Part shown: positions 54,698 to 62,612 of the stretch, piece by piece | How positions within the stretch are numbered: position 1 is the stretch's first letter | Layout: every line of letters starts with the position of its first letter | NCBI GenBank assembly: GCA_900315735.1 | Contig: ONAD01000006.1 | Location: 1 to 64,000 of the forward strand | Source: an uncultured Lachnospiraceae bacterium | GTDB taxonomy: Bacteria > Bacillota > Clostridia > Lachnospirales > Lachnospiraceae | Reading direction: 5' to 3' | Length of the DNA: 64,000 nt | Made by a program: the position numbers and the translations under genes | The notes under the pieces: model-generated | The model's database searches: none | Seen by the model: only the letters and a program-made list of their open reading frames with translations | Told to the model about the DNA's origin: nothing

Positions 54698-54819
54698 CTA
54701 ACATATGTTCGCAAAAAAAGCAAACACATATTCCGAAAATTTGTTCGTTTTTCTTCTTGACAAACGAATGTTCTCTATATATAATGCATATATAAACAAA
54801 TGTTCGCAACAGATGTTCG
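54698..54819. promoter_or_regulatory. Five LexA-type (SOS) boxes
   Basis: The Gram-positive box is CGAAC-N4-GTTCG. Five near matches lie in the lexA/LysM gap: CTAACATATGTTCG (54698-54711), CGAAAATTTGTTCG (54734-54747), CAAACGAATGTTCT (54761-54774), TAAACAAATGTTCG (54793-54806) and GCAACAGATGTTCG (54806-54819). The third covers the spacer of the LysM promoter, and the last ends 15 bases before the LysM start codon. None is a perfect match, and boxes 4 and 5 share one base. Confidence 0.8.
54757..54785 (+). promoter_or_regulatory. Consensus promoter of the LysM gene
   Basis: A perfect TTGACA (54757-54762), 17-base spacer and perfect TATAAT (54780-54785). A LexA-type box occupies the spacer, as expected of a tightly repressed strong promoter. 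Confidence 0.85.
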
Positions 54820-54834
54820 AAAGGAGACAGAACA

Positions 54835-55311
54835 ATGAATCGTGATAATAGAGTATATGGATACAACGAATATAAAGAATACTACGGAAGGGGAAATAAA
54901 ATGGACAACAGACGCAGATATATGGATGGAACTCAGTACACATCAAATCGTACAATGGCAATTCGTGCAAATGGAAGAAGAAACAGAGCATATGTGTGCC
55001 AGATTCAAAGATATCTTATTGTTTCTTTCCTGGCAGTGCTTTTAACCATCCTTGGTGTTATTTTAGGAAGCAATCTGCTTGCTTCTTCACAGAGCAAGGC
55101 TTCCAACGAAGTAAATACCTATAAATATTATACCAGCATTGAAGTACAGAAAGGAGATACTCTCTGGACTATTGCCCAGCAGTATGCCGATGATGATGCC
55201 GATTATGCATCCTATATCGAAGAAGTAAAAGAGATGAACCAGTTGACCAGTGATACCATCCATGCAGGAGAGTACCTTACGGTTTCCTATTCTTCCAATG
55301 AATTCAAATAA
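54835..55311 (+). CDS. LysM-domain membrane protein, YneA-like SOS candidate
   Basis: A 158-residue protein with a long basic, Tyr/Asn/Arg-rich cytoplasmic N terminus (about 1-58), one membrane segment (about 60-82) and an extracytoplasmic LysM domain (about 101-150, VQKGDTLWTIAQQYA...LTSDTIHAGEYLTV). In Bacillus, yneA is divergent from lexA, SOS-induced, has a membrane anchor plus LysM and delays cell division; the same arrangement here argues for that role. AAAGGAG lies eight bases upstream. An internal ATG at 54901 with its own GGGGA-type site could give a shorter form. The 58-residue N-terminal tail is longer than in YneA. Confidence 0.85.
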   Translation: MNRDNRVYGYNEYKEYYGRGNKMDNRRRYMDGTQYTSNRTMAIRANGRRNRAYVCQIQRYLIVSFLAVLLTILGVILGSNLLASSQSKASNEVNTYKYYTSIEVQKGDTLWTIAQQYADDDADYASYIEEVKEMNQLTSDTIHAGEYLTVSYSSNEFK

Positions 55312-55340
55312 AGCTTTTCATATGAAACGGAGTTAATAGT

Positions 55341-55937
55341 ATGACAGAAGAAAGACCAGTTTTAGATAAAACGCTTGACAGTAAAACATTTCAGAAATTT
55401 TATTATACAAAAAATGAATTGCTGGATTTTTGCAGGGAAAATCATATTCCGACATCCGGCGGGAAATTAGAACTTGCCGAAAGAATCATTTCTTTTTTAG
55501 ATACCGGATATGTTCCTAAGCTTTCTTTGACTGCAAAAAGGAAAATTCATAATTCCCAGCCTCAGGTGATTACAACCTCAACTTTAATTGAAGATAATTT
55601 TGTTTGTTCGCAAAAGCATCGTACTTTTTTCGAAGATCATATCGGAAAACAATTTTCCTTTTTTGTTTCTTTTCAAAAGTGGCTGAAATCAAATTCCGGA
55701 AAAACATATGGTGATGCGATTGCTGCCTATTATCAGCTCCTGGATGAAAAAAGAAAGGGGCGGTCTGCAATTGATAAGCAGTTTGAGTATAATACCTATA
55801 TTCGTGATTTCTTTGCAGATAATAAAGGCTTAAGTTTACAGGATGCAATTACATGCTGGAATAAAAAGAAAAGTCTGCCGGGGCACAACCGGTATGAAAA
55901 GACAGACCTTTCTGCATTAGAGGAACCTTTTAGATAA
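55341..55937 (+). CDS. SAP-domain protein with C-terminal DUF6434-like region
   Basis: A 198-residue protein. Residues about 20-56 look like a SAP-type DNA-binding helix pair (FYYTKNELLDFCRENHIPTSGGKLELAERIISFL). Residues about 75-150 (DNFVCSQKHRTFFEDHIGKQFSFFVSFQKWLK) fit the DUF6434 group that often accompanies SAP. Molecular role unknown. GGAGTT precedes the start. It lies 29 bases after the LysM gene on the same strand, so it may share the SOS promoter; no promoter of its own is evident. Confidence 0.7.
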   Translation: MTEERPVLDKTLDSKTFQKFYYTKNELLDFCRENHIPTSGGKLELAERIISFLDTGYVPKLSLTAKRKIHNSQPQVITTSTLIEDNFVCSQKHRTFFEDHIGKQFSFFVSFQKWLKSNSGKTYGDAIAAYYQLLDEKRKGRSAIDKQFEYNTYIRDFFADNKGLSLQDAITCWNKKKSLPGHNRYEKTDLSALEEPFR

Positions 55938-56097
55938 ATAAGACACACAAGAAAAGTTTTTTAATGCTATTTTAGATATTATTTTTAATTTTATATTGAC
56001 TTTTCATAGTAACCATATTAATATAGTAGGAAATAAGAAGATTATTATTTTCAACTATATATCAAACGACGTTATTTTAGACAAATGGAGGTTTACT

Positions 56098-56715
56098 ATG
56101 AAAGAAATATTATGCTTTGGTGACTCAAATACTTATGGCTTAATTCCTGGCACAAAAGAAAGATATGGACGTGATACCAGATGGACAGGTCTTTTAGAAC
56201 AGCATTTATATGAAAAGGGTTATCGTATCATAGAAGAGGGTTTATGCGGAAGAACCACCGTCTTTGAAGATGAACTAAGAGAGGGACGGAAGGGGGCTGC
56301 TTTACTTCCGACACTGTTAGAAAGCCATGCTCCAATTGACCGTGTTGTTCTGATGCTGGGAACCAATGACTGCAAAAGCTTATACAATGCATCTGCAGAA
56401 GTAATCGGACTTGGAATTGAACAATTATTAAAACAGATTCGGAAAATTGATCCGGATACCCGCATCTTATTAATCTCTCCAATTCAGTTAGGGGAAGGCG
56501 TATGGGAACCGGAATTTGATCCGGAATTTAACGAGAAATCAGTTGAAGTATCTAAAAAATTAAAATCGGTTTATCAGAAAATTGCCCTGAAATATAACTG
56601 CGACTTTCTGGCAGCATCTGATATTGCTGCACCAAGCAGTGCTGACAGAGAGCACTTAAATGAAGAAGGACATCAAAAGCTGGCTGAAGCAGTCCTGAAA
56701 GTAATTGCTGCATAA
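56098..56715 (+). CDS. SGNH/GDSL hydrolase family protein
   Basis: A 205-residue cytoplasmic esterase-like protein with block I CFGDSNTYG (nucleophile Ser), block III LGTNDCK (oxyanion Asn) and block V DREHLNEEGH (Asp and His). The group includes arylesterases and acyl-CoA thioesterases; substrate unknown. The ATG at 56098 has TGGAGGT upstream; the frame stays open 34 codons further back without a ribosome site. A TTGACT and a TATAGT lie near 55996 and 56022 but with a 20-base spacer. Confidence 0.85.
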   Translation: MKEILCFGDSNTYGLIPGTKERYGRDTRWTGLLEQHLYEKGYRIIEEGLCGRTTVFEDELREGRKGAALLPTLLESHAPIDRVVLMLGTNDCKSLYNASAEVIGLGIEQLLKQIRKIDPDTRILLISPIQLGEGVWEPEFDPEFNEKSVEVSKKLKSVYQKIALKYNCDFLAASDIAAPSSADREHLNEEGHQKLAEAVLKVIAA

Positions 56716-56760
56716 TTCACTTGAATTTAAAGTGAAAAATTATCAGAAAGGAAAGAGGAG

Positions 56761-56788
56761 TTGTCGAATTTTCGGAATGTGGTATAAT
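56761..56788 (+). promoter_or_regulatory. Predicted promoter of the acyltransferase gene
   Basis: TTGTCG (56761-56766), 16-base spacer, TATAAT (56783-56788), 53 bases before the start codon. Confidence 0.55.
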
Positions 56789-56841
56789 AGATATGTATTA
56801 TTTTATCTATAATACAAGACTAAAAAACAAGGAGTTAGAAA

Positions 56842-57552
56842 ATGTTACGTTTTATATATGTTATTATAATGAATCTTTTTCGAGCCCCATATATTATACC
56901 AAAAATGAGAAAGTGGGCAGACCATCCGGAAAAGTATTCGGAAGAAGAACGTTATAAACTGGTTCGTCATGTAATTTATTTAATGAAGCGTTCCGGTAAG
57001 ATTAAGACTGTTGCTTATGGTGAAGAGAATCTTCCCAAAGAGGGCGGATACGTTATGTATCCGAATCATCAGGGAAAATATGATGCACTTGGTATTATAA
57101 GTACCCATAAAGAACCATGTTCTCTTGTTATGGATGAAGCAAAATCCCATACTATTCTAGTCAGTGAATTTGTTGATTTGCTTCAGGGCAAACGCTTAAG
57201 AAAAGATAATGTCCGTCAGGCGTTAAAGATTATTACCGAAGTTTCAGAGGATGTTAAAAACGGAAAGAAATATATTCTCTTCCCGGAAGGCGGTTATGAA
57301 TTCAATAACAGAAACCATGTCTGTGACTTCAAGGCAGGAAGTTTTAAATCTGCAATCAAAGCTCGTGTACCGATTGTTCCAATCGCATTGATTGATTCCT
57401 ACAAGGTTTTCAATAGTTTTTATCTGTGGCCAATTACCACACAGGTTCATTATCTGGAGCCAATTTATTATGAAGAGTATAAAGATATGAAGTCCAAAGA
57501 AATTGCTGAATTAGTAAAGCAGCGTATTCAGGATAAAATATCCAGTATTTAA
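56842..57552 (+). CDS. Lysophospholipid acyltransferase family protein (PlsC-like)
   Basis: A 236-residue membrane-associated acyltransferase. It has the H-x4-D catalytic motif (PNHQGKYDALG) and the FPEGG motif, with a short hydrophobic N terminus. Probably 1-acylglycerol-3-phosphate acyltransferase or a relative in phospholipid synthesis; the acceptor is not proven. AAGGAGTT precedes the start, and a convergent terminator follows. Confidence 0.88.
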   Translation: MLRFIYVIIMNLFRAPYIIPKMRKWADHPEKYSEEERYKLVRHVIYLMKRSGKIKTVAYGEENLPKEGGYVMYPNHQGKYDALGIISTHKEPCSLVMDEAKSHTILVSEFVDLLQGKRLRKDNVRQALKIITEVSEDVKNGKKYILFPEGGYEFNNRNHVCDFKAGSFKSAIKARVPIVPIALIDSYKVFNSFYLWPITTQVHYLEPIYYEEYKDMKSKEIAELVKQRIQDKISSI

Positions 57553-57565
57553 TAAGATTTATTCT

Positions 57566-57629
57566 AAAAACAGTTTCCAGACTGGTGATTATAATATATT
57601 TTATAATGCCAGAATGGAAACTGTTTTTT
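57566..57629. terminator. Bidirectional terminator, long hairpin
   Basis: AAAACAGTTTCCA pairs with TGGAAACTGTTTTTT, with an inner ATTATAA/TTATAAT stem. It serves the convergent acyltransferase (+) and tyrosine recombinase (-). Confidence 0.8.
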
Positions 57630-58677
57630 ATTCATCCCGTAAGTGAATATATTTTGGAGCAGTTCTTCGCCGTTCGTCCTCTAAGGCCGCATAATGCTTT
57701 TTCGTGGTATTTACATCTTTATGGCCTAAGACATCGGCTACCAGGTATATATCACCTGTTTCACGGTACAGAGACGTTCCATAGGTGCTTCTCAATTTAT
57801 GTGGAGTAATATTCTTCATCGTGGTAATTAATTTTGAATATTTTTTTACCAGATTTTCTACTGCACGGACACCGATTCGTTTCTTCTGTAGAGAAAGAAA
57901 AAGAGCATTGGTGCTTCCTTCCGCCGCTTCAATCGTATTTCTTTCTTCCAGATAATTTAAGAGAGCAGTGCGAACTTCATCTCCAAAGTATACAACAACC
58001 TCTGCGCCACCTTTACGGTGTACTTTGATTCCATTGTTACGAAAATCTACATCTGTTATATCCAGCCCTACGCACTCAGAAACACGGATTCCGGTTCCTA
58101 AAAGCAGTGTCATAATAGCAAGGTCACGACATTTGGTCTGTTCATGAAACTTTTGCTGACGTTCGGTTAATTTCTCACCAGATTCAACCTCATCTAACAG
58201 CATAGCAACTTCATCTACGTCAAGTCTTGTTATGGTTTTTTCATGCTTTTTTGGCATACGGACAAGCTGCGCCGGATTTTTTGTTATCATTTCTTTACAG
58301 AAATAGTAATTATAGAAGCTTCGTAAGCTTGCCAGCTTGCGTGAAATACCACGTTCATCATTGGTATGTGCAACACCATCTTTTTCGTAAACACGTAAAT
58401 AATCCAGATATTCTTCAATGTCCATCGGTGATATCTGGTCCAATAAATCAATCGTAAATTCATTTATTGGCTTTTTGGCACAGACAGGATTATTCTGGTG
58501 TATAAAGTCAAAAAATATTCCCAAATCATAAGCATAGGCTAATAACGTTCTGGAAGAAACAGAGGCTTTCATTCCAATAAAAAATTCACGACAAAAGGGT
58601 GGTAATTCCTTCTGAAGTTCACGTAATTTTAATTCATTTTTTGTATTTACCGATTCATAATATGCTTTTTCATTCAT
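57628..58677 (-). CDS. Tyrosine recombinase of the XerC/D type
   Basis: A 349-residue integrase-family recombinase with an N-terminal SAM-like core-binding domain (about 20-140) and the catalytic domain. The R-K-H-R-H-Y set is visible: TGIRVSEC, VHRKGG, HKLRSTYG, LGHKDVNTTKKHYAAL with the Tyr nucleophile. There is no phage gene, excisionase, tRNA or att-like repeat nearby, so a chromosomal Xer-type role is likelier than a prophage integrase. The ATG at 58677 has GGAGGTT upstream. The start overlaps the TtcA-type gene by 8 bases. Confidence 0.85.
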   Translation of the reverse strand: MNEKAYYESVNTKNELKLRELQKELPPFCREFFIGMKASVSSRTLLAYAYDLGIFFDFIHQNNPVCAKKPINEFTIDLLDQISPMDIEEYLDYLRVYEKDGVAHTNDERGISRKLASLRSFYNYYFCKEMITKNPAQLVRMPKKHEKTITRLDVDEVAMLLDEVESGEKLTERQQKFHEQTKCRDLAIMTLLLGTGIRVSECVGLDITDVDFRNNGIKVHRKGGAEVVVYFGDEVRTALLNYLEERNTIEAAEGSTNALFLSLQKKRIGVRAVENLVKKYSKLITTMKNITPHKLRSTYGTSLYRETGDIYLVADVLGHKDVNTTKKHYAALEDERRRTAPKYIHLRDE

Positions 58678-59398
58678 TTGATGATAACCTCCAATCCGGG
58701 ATATTTCCATTCAAAATTGCTGTAAATAAGCGATTCTTTACATCGGGATGATCTTTATTAAGCTGTTGCAGCAAATCTTTGGCATATTGACGTTGTGTTT
58801 TACCATCAAATGCACATGGATTCTTGACAACGGGAAGATTATAATGATTTTTGAAGCCGATGACATCAACCTCCGGAACATACATCAGCGGACGGATAAC
58901 ATCGAGATTGCTCCGGTCAAGATGCGTAACCGGCGGAAATGCATAAAATCTTCCTTCAAACATAAGCGAAAGCAGCATCGTTTCTATCATGTCATCTTTA
59001 TGATGAGCATAAGCAACCTTGTTGCAGCCAAGCTCAATTACCGCCTGATTCAATGCTCCTTTACGAAGCTTTGCGCAAAGAGAGCAGGGGCTGTTCTTTT
59101 TGTTCTGCTCTTTTATAATTGCCCCAATCTGTGTTGGAATAATATGATATGGCACATCCAGCTTCTGACACAATGCTTTAATTTCTGTTAAATCAAAATC
59201 CGGATATCCCAAATCAACTGTTACGGCAGTAAGAGAGTAGTGTACCGGATAAAATCTGCGTAAACCAGCCAGAGCATATAGCAGCGTAAGGCTGTCTTTT
59301 CCTCCGGATATACCAACAGCAATAGAATCATTTTCCTTAATCATATGAAAATCATCCAGCGCCTTTCTGGTATAACTATATAATTTTTGAAGTTTCAT
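58670..59398 (-). CDS. TtcA-family tRNA-thiolation PP-loop ATPase
   Basis: A 242-residue PP-loop protein resembling TtcA, which adds sulfur to tRNA cytidine 32 using an Fe-S cluster. The PP-loop SGGKDSLTLLYAL, the CxxC pair in SPCSLCAKLRKG, and a third Cys in VKNPCAF are all present, matching the cluster ligands of TtcA. TGGAGGT lies before the ATG at 59398. The stop overlaps the recombinase start by 8 bases, an odd functional pairing. TtcA itself versus a TtcA-like relative cannot be settled by eye. Confidence 0.88.
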   Translation of the reverse strand: MKLQKLYSYTRKALDDFHMIKENDSIAVGISGGKDSLTLLYALAGLRRFYPVHYSLTAVTVDLGYPDFDLTEIKALCQKLDVPYHIIPTQIGAIIKEQNKKNSPCSLCAKLRKGALNQAVIELGCNKVAYAHHKDDMIETMLLSLMFEGRFYAFPPVTHLDRSNLDVIRPLMYVPEVDVIGFKNHYNLPVVKNPCAFDGKTQRQYAKDLLQQLNKDHPDVKNRLFTAILNGNIPDWRLSSNE

Positions 59399-59525
59399 AA
59401 ATAACCTCCAAATTTTCACAATAATTGTGTTTTACGAATACATTATACATGAAAATCACTGGAAAATCCATGCTCTTACATATATAATAGGATGAGAATA
59501 CGGAAAAAGAAAGGAATTTGCTAAT

Positions 59526-59975
59526 ATGAAATTCGTAATACAGCGTGTTACGCATGCCGAAGTTGAAGTAGAACAGGAAATTATTGGTTCCATCCAGAAT
59601 GGCTATCTGGTTTTAATCGGCATCGCCGAGGATGACACCGAAGAAATTGCAGATAAATTAATGAAAAAGCTGCTGGGATTGAGAATCTTTGCAGATGAAA
59701 ATGGTAAGACAAACTTAAGCCTGAAGGATGTAAATGGCTCCCTTTTATTAGTTTCACAATTTACATTATATGCGGATTGCCGCAAGGGAAATCGTCCATC
59801 CTTTGTTCATGCCGGCAACCCAGAAAAAGCCAACGCATTGTATGAATATATCATTGAGAAATGTCGTGTTGAAGTTCCGGATGTGCAGACAGGTTCCTTC
59901 GGAGCAGATATGAAAATATCATTGCTGAATGATGGACCATTTACAATTATATTAGATTCAAAAGAATTGATGTAA
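59526..59975 (+). CDS. dtd: D-aminoacyl-tRNA deacylase
   Basis: A 149-residue Dtd that frees D-amino acids from mischarged tRNA. It begins [16 protein letters not shown], carries [19 protein letters not shown], which holds the cross-subunit active site, and DGPFTIIL near the C terminus (the usual Gly-cisPro element reads GPF). GAAAGGA precedes the start; a TATAAT (59483-59488) lies upstream. Confidence 0.94.
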   Translation: MKFVIQRVTHAEVEVEQEIIGSIQNGYLVLIGIAEDDTEEIADKLMKKLLGLRIFADENGKTNLSLKDVNGSLLLVSQFTLYADCRKGNRPSFVHAGNPEKANALYEYIIEKCRVEVPDVQTGSFGADMKISLLNDGPFTIILDSKELM

Positions 59976-59985
59976 AGCTTGCTTT

Positions 59986-60180
59986 GTGCGTCGGTGAGAG
60001 CATATGGAAGTAATAAGTATCTATTCGCAAAACACAGCTTTTACGAATAATTGCTGCCATTTTAAGCCGATTAGTGCCGACGCACGCATAAAATGCCTTT
60101 GAGTGATACAGGCATTCCCTTATGGTTGTTTTAGAGCTTTTTATACCCAGTTTGGCAGTTCGACTTTATAGAACTGACTG
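59986..60180 (+). other. Structured non-coding region after dtd, candidate RNA
   Basis: The 348-base gap 59976-60323 has no plausible gene but strong pairing. GTGCGTCGG (59986-59994) pairs perfectly with CCGACGCAC (60077-60085); inside it ATGG/CCAT, AGTAAT/ATTGCT and TATTCG/CGAATA stack into one long arm with an AAAA/TTTT tip and a seven-base bulge on one side only. Two further hairpins follow: ATGCCT/AGGCAT (60093-60098/60110-60115) and CAGTTC/GAACTG (60156-60161/60171-60176), then a strong terminator. I match it to no known RNA class. It may be a 3' element of dtd or an independent RNA; strand is assumed plus. Confidence 0.5.
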
Positions 60181-60205
60181 TTTTTCCCCGAGTGGCGAAC
60201 CAAAA

Positions 60206-60262
60206 GAAAAACGCATGCCCCTAAAGCATTCTATTGAAACACTTCAAAGGGTCATGCGTTTT
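60206..60262. terminator. Bidirectional intrinsic terminator
   Basis: AAAACGCATG plus CCC pairs with GGG plus CATGCGTTTT (one T bulge), large loop. It ends the dtd/structured-RNA transcript on the plus strand and the cytidylate-kinase-like gene on the minus strand. Confidence 0.8.
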
Positions 60263-60323
60263 ATCTAACTACCAATTATCATTTAAACATTCAAGAAGCT
60301 GTACAGTTGTTCATTTACATTTC

Positions 60324-60953
60324 TTATTTCATAAGATGTAATGCACGATACTGTAAAATCATTTCTACGCACTTATCAATGCCAAGCGCACTGCTGTCTA
60401 AGGTCAGATGATAGCTTCTGGAGTCGCCCCATTTCTTGCTGGTGTAGTAATTGTAATAGCTGGCACGCTGTTTATCCTTTTTCTGGATGGCATCCTTTGC
60501 TTTTGATTCATTCACTTCCAGTTCCGCAGCTACACGTTTCGCACGAAATTCTTTATCTGCGTGAATAAATACATTGATGCAGTTTGGATTCTCTGCCAGT
60601 GCATAATCAGCGCAACGACCAACAATAACACAGGATTCTTTTTCTGCAATTTTCTTGATGGTTTCAAACTGCGCTAAAAATACCTTGTGATTTAACGGCA
60701 TATCTAAAAACGGTGCAGATGAATATCCATTTATGGAATATGTATCCATAACCAGAGAATATAAAAAGCTGTTGGTTGGTTTTTCATCCTGATTTTCAAA
60801 AATCTCACGGCAGAAACCGCTTTCTTTTGCAGCTTCCTGTAAAAGCTCTTTATCATAAAACTTTATGCCAAGACGATCTGCAACTTTCTTGCCAATTTCT
60901 CTTCCGCCACTTCCAAATTCACGTCCGATGGTTATAATAACATTATTTCCCAT
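60324..60953 (-). CDS. Cytidylate kinase-like family protein
   Basis: A 209-residue P-loop kinase of the Cytidylate_kin2 group. The P-loop reads TIGREFGSGGREIG, and a later CVIVGRCADYAL is the VxxRG-like segment typical of this group. These proteins resemble CMP kinase but have an unproven substrate. The ATG at 60953 has AGAGGTG upstream; a TTG seven codons earlier lies over it. It is a lone gene with a TATAAT-like box about 50 bases upstream and AT-rich sequence (61020-61080) that shows no gene. Confidence 0.85.
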   Translation of the reverse strand: MGNNVIITIGREFGSGGREIGKKVADRLGIKFYDKELLQEAAKESGFCREIFENQDEKPTNSFLYSLVMDTYSINGYSSAPFLDMPLNHKVFLAQFETIKKIAEKESCVIVGRCADYALAENPNCINVFIHADKEFRAKRVAAELEVNESKAKDAIQKKDKQRASYYNYYTSKKWGDSRSYHLTLDSSALGIDKCVEMILQYRALHLMK

Positions 60954-61117
60954 AGCAATCACCTCTTTATGCAAAATATATAACTTGATAGATGAATTAT
61001 AACATATTTAGTGCATTATTCCTAGTATTTTCTGAAAATAAATAAAATTTTAAAATTTTTCAAAATTGCAAACAGCAATTTACGAAATAATGCCGAAAAT
61101 AATACCGGAGAAAGCAT

Positions 61118-61159
61118 AAAAAAATTGAAGAAGAATCCCAATTAATTCTTCCTCAATTT
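61118..61159 (-). terminator. Intrinsic terminator of the sepF-ylmH-lspA-rluD operon
   Basis: On the minus strand AAATTGAGGAAGAAT pairs with ATTCTTCTTCAATT (one mismatch), followed by seven T residues. The 5' arm overlaps the last codons of the pseudouridine synthase gene. Confidence 0.75.
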
Positions 61160-62062
61160 ATTTAATAGTTCTTCAAAATATTCCGGAATCGGTGCTTCAA
61201 ACTCAACATATTCTCCGGTTGTCGGATGCACAAATCCAATGATATACGCATGAAGGGTCTGTCCCTGCAGATGATATGGATTCTTCAGACTGCCATATAC
61301 CGTATCACCCAGTAATGGATGTCCGATGCTTGCCATATGCACGCGGATCTGATGAGTACGTCCTGTTTCTAATTTGAATTCCATGTAAGTTGCGTCTTTT
61401 AGCCGTTCCAATACTCGGTAATGGGTAATTGCCGGTTTTCCGTTTCGTTCATTAATTGCCATTTTCTTGCGGTCTTTTGGATGACGCCCAATTGCGCCTT
61501 CAATGGTGCCGGAATCCTCTTTTACAATACCTTTTACAATGCCACGATACAGCCGGTTGACAGAATGCACTTTAATTTGTTCTGCAATCAGCCGATGGCT
61601 CTGGTCATTTTTGCAGATAATCAGGGAACCGGTGGTATCTTTATCAATTCGATGAACGATACCCGGCCGGATTTCGCCATTGATTCCGGAAAGATTATCC
61701 CTGCAATGGTACATAATCGCATTTACAAGCGTTCCACTGTAATGACCGGGACATGGATGTACCACCATGTCTTTTGGCTTATTTACGATAATTACATCCT
61801 CATCCTCATATAGAATATCCAATGAAATATCTTCCGGTAAAATTGCCGTCTTTACGGCATCCGGTATGGTCACAGAGACCATATCTTCCATATGCATCCG
61901 ATAATTTGCTTTTGCCTGTGGTACATCATTGACCGATACCAGTCCATCTTTTATCAGTTTCTGAAAGAAGCTTCTGGACTGTTCCGGGTAGATAGCAGCC
62001 AGAAATTTATCCAGACGTTCCTCTTCATATTCATCCGTAACTTCAAAAGTTTCATTATGCAT
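61142..62062 (-). CDS. rluD: RluD-type 23S rRNA pseudouridine synthase
   Basis: A 306-residue RluA-family synthase with an N-terminal S4 domain (EERLDKFLAAIYPEQSRSFFQKLI) and catalytic GIVHRIDKDTTGSLI. In Firmicutes the synthase next to lspA (ylyB) is generally assigned to RluD-type 23S U1911/1915/1917 modification; the exact sites are inferred from position. GGGGAAA precedes the start, and 15 bases separate it from lspA. Confidence 0.9.
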   Translation of the reverse strand: MHNETFEVTDEYEEERLDKFLAAIYPEQSRSFFQKLIKDGLVSVNDVPQAKANYRMHMEDMVSVTIPDAVKTAILPEDISLDILYEDEDVIIVNKPKDMVVHPCPGHYSGTLVNAIMYHCRDNLSGINGEIRPGIVHRIDKDTTGSLIICKNDQSHRLIAEQIKVHSVNRLYRGIVKGIVKEDSGTIEGAIGRHPKDRKKMAINERNGKPAITHYRVLERLKDATYMEFKLETGRTHQIRVHMASIGHPLLGDTVYGSLKNPYHLQGQTLHAYIIGFVHPTTGEYVEFEAPIPEYFEELLNKLRKN

Positions 62063-62077
62063 AAATGAAATTTCCCC

Positions 62078-62599
62078 CTACTCTTCCGCTTTTTTGCTCT
62101 TCATAAATGGGAAAATCTGGCCTAATTCCTCTTCCTTATAATAAAACAGCATCAGCAGAATAAAGAGAATACATGCCACTACCACATAAATATCTGCCAC
62201 ATTAAAAATTGGGAAATTAATCAGCTTAAAATAAAAGAAATCGATGACATACTGGTGCGCAACACGGTCAATCATATTTCCAATAGCACCGGCAACAATC
62301 AATACCGCAACAATGCGAATCGGCGTAAATCTTTTCGTCAATGGAATATTATGATAAAGAATTACCACTATCACAAGGAAAATCAATGTTCCGATTACAA
62401 AAAATGTTTTCTTTCCCTGCATAATACCAAAGGCTGCCCCCTGATTTTCCAGATACTGCAGTTCGAAAACATCTTTGATAATAGGAATTGCGGTCTGTCC
62501 TTTGAGATGAAGCACGGCTAAATATTTTGCCAACTGGTCGAGAAAAAGTAATACTGCTGTACTCAATATGGTAATTACATACATGATTTTCTTATTCAT
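62078..62599 (-). CDS. lspA: Signal peptidase II (lipoprotein signal peptidase)
   Basis: A 173-residue membrane aspartyl protease removing lipoprotein signal peptides. It has four hydrophobic segments and the catalytic aspartates in GNMIDRV and NVADIYV, with the ENQGAAFG motif before them. The ATG at 62599 has AAAGGTGAT upstream. The frame stays open 19 codons further back, and that extension is a repeat of the ylmH C terminus (see the tandem repeat), not a likely part of the protein. Confidence 0.95.
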   Translation of the reverse strand: MNKKIMYVITILSTAVLLFLDQLAKYLAVLHLKGQTAIPIIKDVFELQYLENQGAAFGIMQGKKTFFVIGTLIFLVIVVILYHNIPLTKRFTPIRIVAVLIVAGAIGNMIDRVAHQYVIDFFYFKLINFPIFNVADIYVVVACILFILLMLFYYKEEELGQIFPFMKSKKAEE

Positions 62600-62612
62600 A
62601 AATCTATCACCT

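Noticed and set aside
54698-54991. Cys/Phe-rich minus-strand frame covering the lexA promoter region
   Set aside because: It overlaps the SOS boxes and the start of the LysM gene, has no ribosome site and has no family resemblance.
57628-58677. Prophage or integrative element marked by the tyrosine recombinase
   Set aside because: No tRNA, direct att repeats, phage, conjugation or cargo genes surround it; all neighbours are core genes on both sides.
60128-60137. GTTTTAGAGC resembles the start of a type II-A CRISPR repeat
   Set aside because: It is a single copy with no spacer-repeat pattern, no anti-repeat and no cas gene anywhere in the window.
60190-60201. GAGTGGCGAACC resembles a piece of 16S rRNA
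   Set aside because: Only about ten bases match, and the flanks have no rRNA similarity; chance is enough.
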